Assembly: GCA_951813535.1 (NCBI GenBank)
Contig: OX638345.1
Span: 3,278,608-3,342,607 of the forward strand
Direction of reading: 5' to 3'
Source: an uncultured Dehalococcoidia bacterium
GTDB taxonomy: Bacteria > Chloroflexota > Dehalococcoidia > Lucifugimonadales > UBA3495
DNA: 64,000 nt
In this document: positions 61,345 to 64,000 of the stretch, in pieces
Position numbering within the stretch: position 1 is the first letter of the stretch
How the letters are laid out: each line of letters starts with the position of its first letter
Notes under the pieces: generated by a model
The model's input: the letters and a program-made list of their open reading frames with translations, nothing else
Database searches by the model: none
What the model was told of the DNA's origin: nothing
Program-made: the position numbers and the translations under genes

Positions 61345-61668
61345 TCAGGAATTTCGCATTTGGCTAAAGCAGTCGCTGCAATATACCGGGCGATCGCCGC
61401 GGGGACGGAAAGGCACAGTGGCATCCGCTCCGCAGTTGCTGCAAACGATGGGGAAAGATTCTCTCTGGCCCCCACCATATCCGCCGCCGCCGCCACCGCC
61501 GCCACCGAAGTTGTCACGAGGCTGGCCGCGCCGAGCGTTCCTGCACGAAACACACCGTTTCGGATAGTTGGTGAAGCCTCGCGAGGCGTAGAATTCCTGC
61601 TCGCCTACTGTGAAGAGAAACTCTGCTCCGCAGTCGCTGCATTCAAGGGTCATGTCGGAAAGGGCCAC
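61345..61668 (-). CDS. two-zinc-ribbon protein with poly-Gly linker
   Basis: 107 residues. The N-terminal part has CSDC at 10-13 and CVSC (with GAEFLFTVGEQEFYASRGFTNYPKRC between), the second has CSNC and CSDC, so two zinc ribbons are joined by NFGGGGGGGGGYGGGQ. It matches the zinc-ribbon proteins often annotated as CxxC-x17-CxxC. It may bind nucleic acid or protein. Start ATG at 61668; encoded upstream of ubiD on the same strand. Confidence 0.9.
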   Translation of the reverse strand: MALSDMTLECSDCGAEFLFTVGEQEFYASRGFTNYPKRCVSCRNARRGQPRDNFGGGGGGGGGYGGGQRESFPIVCSNCGADATVPFRPRGDRPVYCSDCFSQMRNS

Positions 61669-61899
61669 GGTTCATCCTCCGGCCTGGTTGGTAATCACGG
61701 TGCACACGCTAGGTCTGTTTCGTCGGGCACAGCGATTACAATACCCAAGGATCGAGGACCGGCGCAATTTTGCTGCGACTACTATACTTGCATCAACGGC
61801 GGCAGACAACGATTTTCACTGCCTGAATCGGAAAATCGCTGGTTTCGGCGCCGCCGTCGTCGCCAAACGCCCGCGTCGAGCCGAACACGCAAAATCCAA

Positions 61900-62334
61900 T
61901 CACATGGGTTCGGCAACGAAAACCGGTATCTTCCTTGAGGTCCGGCCCTGATATTCCTCGTAAGGAGGAAACGCCTCGACGGAAGCGGCCCACAGCCGAG
62001 CCCGCTCGTCAGGGTCGGCCACTTCGCGGACACGCATCGTGTGCACCTCTGTCTCGTCGCGGATTTCGACGTTGGCGTCGACGCGCAGGTTGTACACCCA
62101 AACGGGATTGCGCGGGGCGCCACCCTGGGAGCCCACCAGCACGTAGGCATCGCCAACTTTGACGCGCATCAGCGGGGTCTTGCGGACGGCTCCGGTCTTG
62201 TTTCCCCGGTTGGTAACGATGATTACGGGCAAACCGGTATCTCGTAGCGTGGTGCCTTCGGTGCCTCCGCTGCTTTCGTATGCCTCCACCTGCTCACGCA
62301 CCCAATCCCTGGTCGACGGAATGTATTCGGGCAT
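61900..62334 (-). CDS. deazaflavin-dependent nitroreductase-like protein (Ddn family)
   Basis: 144 residues. The family pattern is seen: IIVTNRGNKTGAVRKTPLMRVK, GDAYVLVGSQGGAPRNPVWVYNL, VREVADPDERARLW, and YQGRTSRKIPVFV. Members use the deazaflavin F420 to reduce nitro compounds and other substrates and are found mostly in Actinobacteria and Chloroflexota. A ribosome site (AGGAGGAAC) precedes the ATG. Confidence 0.92.
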   Translation of the reverse strand: MPEYIPSTRDWVREQVEAYESSGGTEGTTLRDTGLPVIIVTNRGNKTGAVRKTPLMRVKVGDAYVLVGSQGGAPRNPVWVYNLRVDANVEIRDETEVHTMRVREVADPDERARLWAASVEAFPPYEEYQGRTSRKIPVFVAEPM

Positions 62335-62413
62335 TTCAGTTCCTCCTGGCTACAGTGGCTTTCATGATAACGGAAACCGCTGCGGGTAGTAATGGCAAGA
62401 ACCGAAACCCCGG

Positions 62414-62419
62414 TATAAT
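62414..62419 (+). promoter_or_regulatory. -10 box (weak promoter) before GLUG lipoprotein
   Basis: TATAAT at 62414-62419, about 100 bases before the lipoprotein ATG. No convincing -35 box lies at the right distance, so this may be incomplete. Confidence 0.3.
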
Positions 62420-62519
62420 GCCGTGGCGGCTGGAAAAGGACGATCCCGGTGAGACGGATCCGTCCGGCGATATCGCGGCAGGAACACGCCGCGTTGCTTA
62501 AGCGGCCGAGCAGGTGTGC

Positions 62520-64000
62520 ATGGTGATGAATTCGTCGGTAGGTCGGATGACCCCTGGAACCCATCGGGCATGGCGATCGATTGTATTGGCCGCAGTCGGA
62601 GCTCTTGCCCTCGCTACGCTATTGGCGGCCTGCGGTTCCGACCCGGAACCAGAGCGGGAACGAGAGGACGATCGCTCCGATCGGGCGGCGGTAGACGAAG
62701 CGACCCCCACTGCGAGCCAACCGACGGTGCTTCCAACCGTATCCAAGTCCGGGCAGGCCCCGTCAAATCAGGCGCCAGCTAGTGGGGCGCCGTCAGCGCC
62801 TACACCATCAGGTGCGGCTGAAGCAAGGCCGACCACCGCTCCCGAGATTGCGCCTACACCCGTCCGCGAGCCGGGCGAAACCCCTGCCCCGGTGCCCGCG
62901 CCTGCGGCCGTCATTGACGGGGACTACGACGCTGATGACAACGGCCTGATTGAGATCCGCGACCTGGCACAACTGGACGCCATCCGATACGACATGGACG
63001 GCGACGGGATGGCGGACGAAGAGGCCGACCGGCCCCGATACCTGGAGGCTTTCCCGGACCCGGCAGAGGGCATGGGATGCCGCGTGGGCGGGTGCGAAGG
63101 CTATGAGCTCGTCGTCGACCTGGACTTTGATACCAACGGGAATGGGCGAGCTGACCCCGAGGATGCATACTGGAACGGCGGCTCCGGGTGGGAACCAATC
63201 GGCCACTACCGGGGCTCGGACGACCAGCAAGCATTGGAAACCGCGCTCGACGGCGGCGGCCACACCATCTCAAATTTGCACATTTCCAGGCCGGACGAGG
63301 ATTATGTCGGCCTGTTCGGGTTCAGCAGCGGCGGGCAGATCCGCAACGTCGCCTTGAGCCGGACGGAAGTAACCGGCCACGATTACGTTGGCGCTCTGGT
63401 CGGCAACAATGAGGAGGGTGGCCGTGTGATCGACTGCGTTTCCGATGGATTCGTGACCGGGAACGATTTCGTAGGCGGCCTCGTCGGTGACAACAAGGAG
63501 GGCGGGCGCATATCCGGCAGCGCGGCGGCCGGCTCCATCGTCGGCGTCCGGTACGTGGGAGGCCTGGTTGGGCGCGTCGACGGCAACTTCGGTAGCGCCG
63601 CCCGTGATAGCTCAGCCGACGGCGACGTGCACGGACACGACTTTGTGGGCGGCTTGGTCGGATTCAACGACGGCAACATCGACCGGGCCACTGCCACCAG
63701 CCAGGTGTCTGGCAACGTCAACGTGGGCGGCCTCGTGGGAAGAGGCAACGGCGGGAAGGTCAGCAACAGTGTCGCGCACGGCGCAGTCACCGGCAGAACC
63801 GATATTGGAGGCCTGATCGGACGTAACGACGGCGAAATCACCGATAGCAGCGCGCATGGCTCCGTGACCGGCCAGGACAACGTCGGGGGCCTCGCTGGAT
63901 ACAATGGCCAGGGTATGGTCAGCAACAGTTTGGCCTCGGGCGCCGCAACCGGTCACGACAACGTCGGCGGTCTGATTGGCCGCAACGGAGAAGGAACGCT
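62520..64000 (+). CDS. GLUG-repeat lipoprotein (partial)
   Basis: Read directly, because no stop occurs before the right edge. From an ATG at 62520 (later in-frame starts at 62526 and 62547), a signal ends in the lipobox LLAAC. A Pro/Thr/Ala-rich linker of about 90 residues follows, then a calcium-binding-like segment (DGDYDADDNGLIEI, YDMDGDGMADE), then nine GLUG-type repeats to the edge (VGGLVG..N.G units of about 27 residues). It is a predicted surface adhesin or cell-wall-like protein. The C-terminus lies outside the window. Confidence 0.85.
   Translation, partial: MVMNSSVGRMTPGTHRAWRSIVLAAVGALALATLLAACGSDPEPEREREDDRSDRAAVDEATPTASQPTVLPTVSKSGQAPSNQAPASGAPSAPTPSGAAEARPTTAPEIAPTPVREPGETPAPVPAPAAVIDGDYDADDNGLIEIRDLAQLDAIRYDMDGDGMADEEADRPRYLEAFPDPAEGMGCRVGGCEGYELVVDLDFDTNGNGRADPEDAYWNGGSGWEPIGHYRGSDDQQALETALDGGGHTISNLHISRPDEDYVGLFGFSSGGQIRNVALSRTEVTGHDYVGALVGNNEEGGRVIDCVSDGFVTGNDFVGGLVGDNKEGGRISGSAAAGSIVGVRYVGGLVGRVDGNFGSAARDSSADGDVHGHDFVGGLVGFNDGNIDRATATSQVSGNVNVGGLVGRGNGGKVSNSVAHGAVTGRTDIGGLIGRNDGEITDSSAHGSVTGQDNVGGLAGYNGQGMVSNSLASGAATGHDNVGGLIGRNGEGT

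Noticed and set aside
61478-61510. CCG/CCA simple repeat
   Set aside because: It encodes the poly-Gly linker of the zinc-ribbon protein on the other strand.
63290-64000. Periodic DNA repeats that might be a CRISPR array
   Set aside because: The periodicity comes from GLUG protein repeats; units vary at third positions and there are no spacers.

Overview
The window is one high-GC (about 60-63%) bacterial stretch in which nearly every long reading frame has a shadow on the other strand. The gene content suggests a Chloroflexota bacterium, probably SAR202/Dehalococcoidia-like. Supporting traits are three luciferase-like (LLM) flavin/F420 oxidoreductases, a Ddn-type F420 enzyme, tandem CaiB/BaiF CoA-transferases, an SCP2-type thiolase with a DUF35 partner, Rieske oxygenases, NHL-repeat proteins and a futalosine-type menaquinone tail. 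The lineage is an inference from content; no marker phylogeny was possible.

Layout. 1-6.4 kb: a Rieske protein cut by the left edge, an alpha/beta hydrolase, an LLM oxidoreductase, a Rieske ring-hydroxylating oxygenase, an SDR and a small unknown. 6.4-11.8 kb: a DUF1800-DUF1501-NHL operon with a clear promoter, divergent from a His-rich membrane protein and a His-rich lipoprotein. 11.9-16.1 kb: citrate synthase, LLM enzyme, SDR, Eis-like acetyltransferase. 16.1-18.97 kb: an accessory patch with an intact HigBA pair, two decayed Phd-type antitoxins, a duplicated 5' piece of the acetyltransferase gene, a DUF2806-like membrane protein and a CAU tRNA. 19-26.5 kb: acyl-CoA and redox genes (two CaiB, flavin reductase, glutaredoxin, VOC, Fur, thiolase, DUF35). 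26.8-34.9 kb: a decay zone next to tRNA-Ile, with a deleted GNAT, a frameshifted ankyrin gene, an IS5-type transposase end, an ABC-permease fragment and a shattered YdeI gene, among intact MFS, lipoprotein, alpha-hydroxy-acid oxidase and HAD genes. 35-43.7 kb: mutS, a small HTH protein, cupin, enoyl-CoA hydratase, hydantoinase-like amidohydrolase, short-form Zn dehydrogenase, a protein ending in a P4-primase-type domain and a 49-residue membrane peptide. 44-48 kb: an alpha/beta hydrolase followed by two paralogous proteins with a very divergent tubulin/FtsZ-like pattern, each behind its own sigma70-type promoter. 48-53.2 kb: LLM enzyme, NHL protein and a two-component TPP dehydrogenase operon (E1 alpha, E1 beta) split by a retropepsin-like protease module. 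53.3-61.7 kb: SAM hydrolase, secG, gatB, DUF502, then menG, RibD-like, ubiX, ubiA, ubiD and a zinc-ribbon protein. 61.9-64 kb: a Ddn-like enzyme and a GLUG-repeat lipoprotein cut by the right edge.

How the parts fit. Citrate synthase and the TPP dehydrogenase, which sit on either side of acetyl-CoA, share a near-identical core promoter text. ubiD-ubiA-ubiX-menG form the prenylation, decarboxylation and methylation end of menaquinone synthesis, with an unexpected reductase-like gene inside. GC-rich hairpins with a common GGGGCGG stem mark at least six gene ends. The best candidates for something undescribed are the tubulin-like pair (44.9-48.0 kb), the protease module inside the dehydrogenase operon (51.4-52.1 kb) and the His-rich membrane protein/lipoprotein pair (10.3-11.8 kb).
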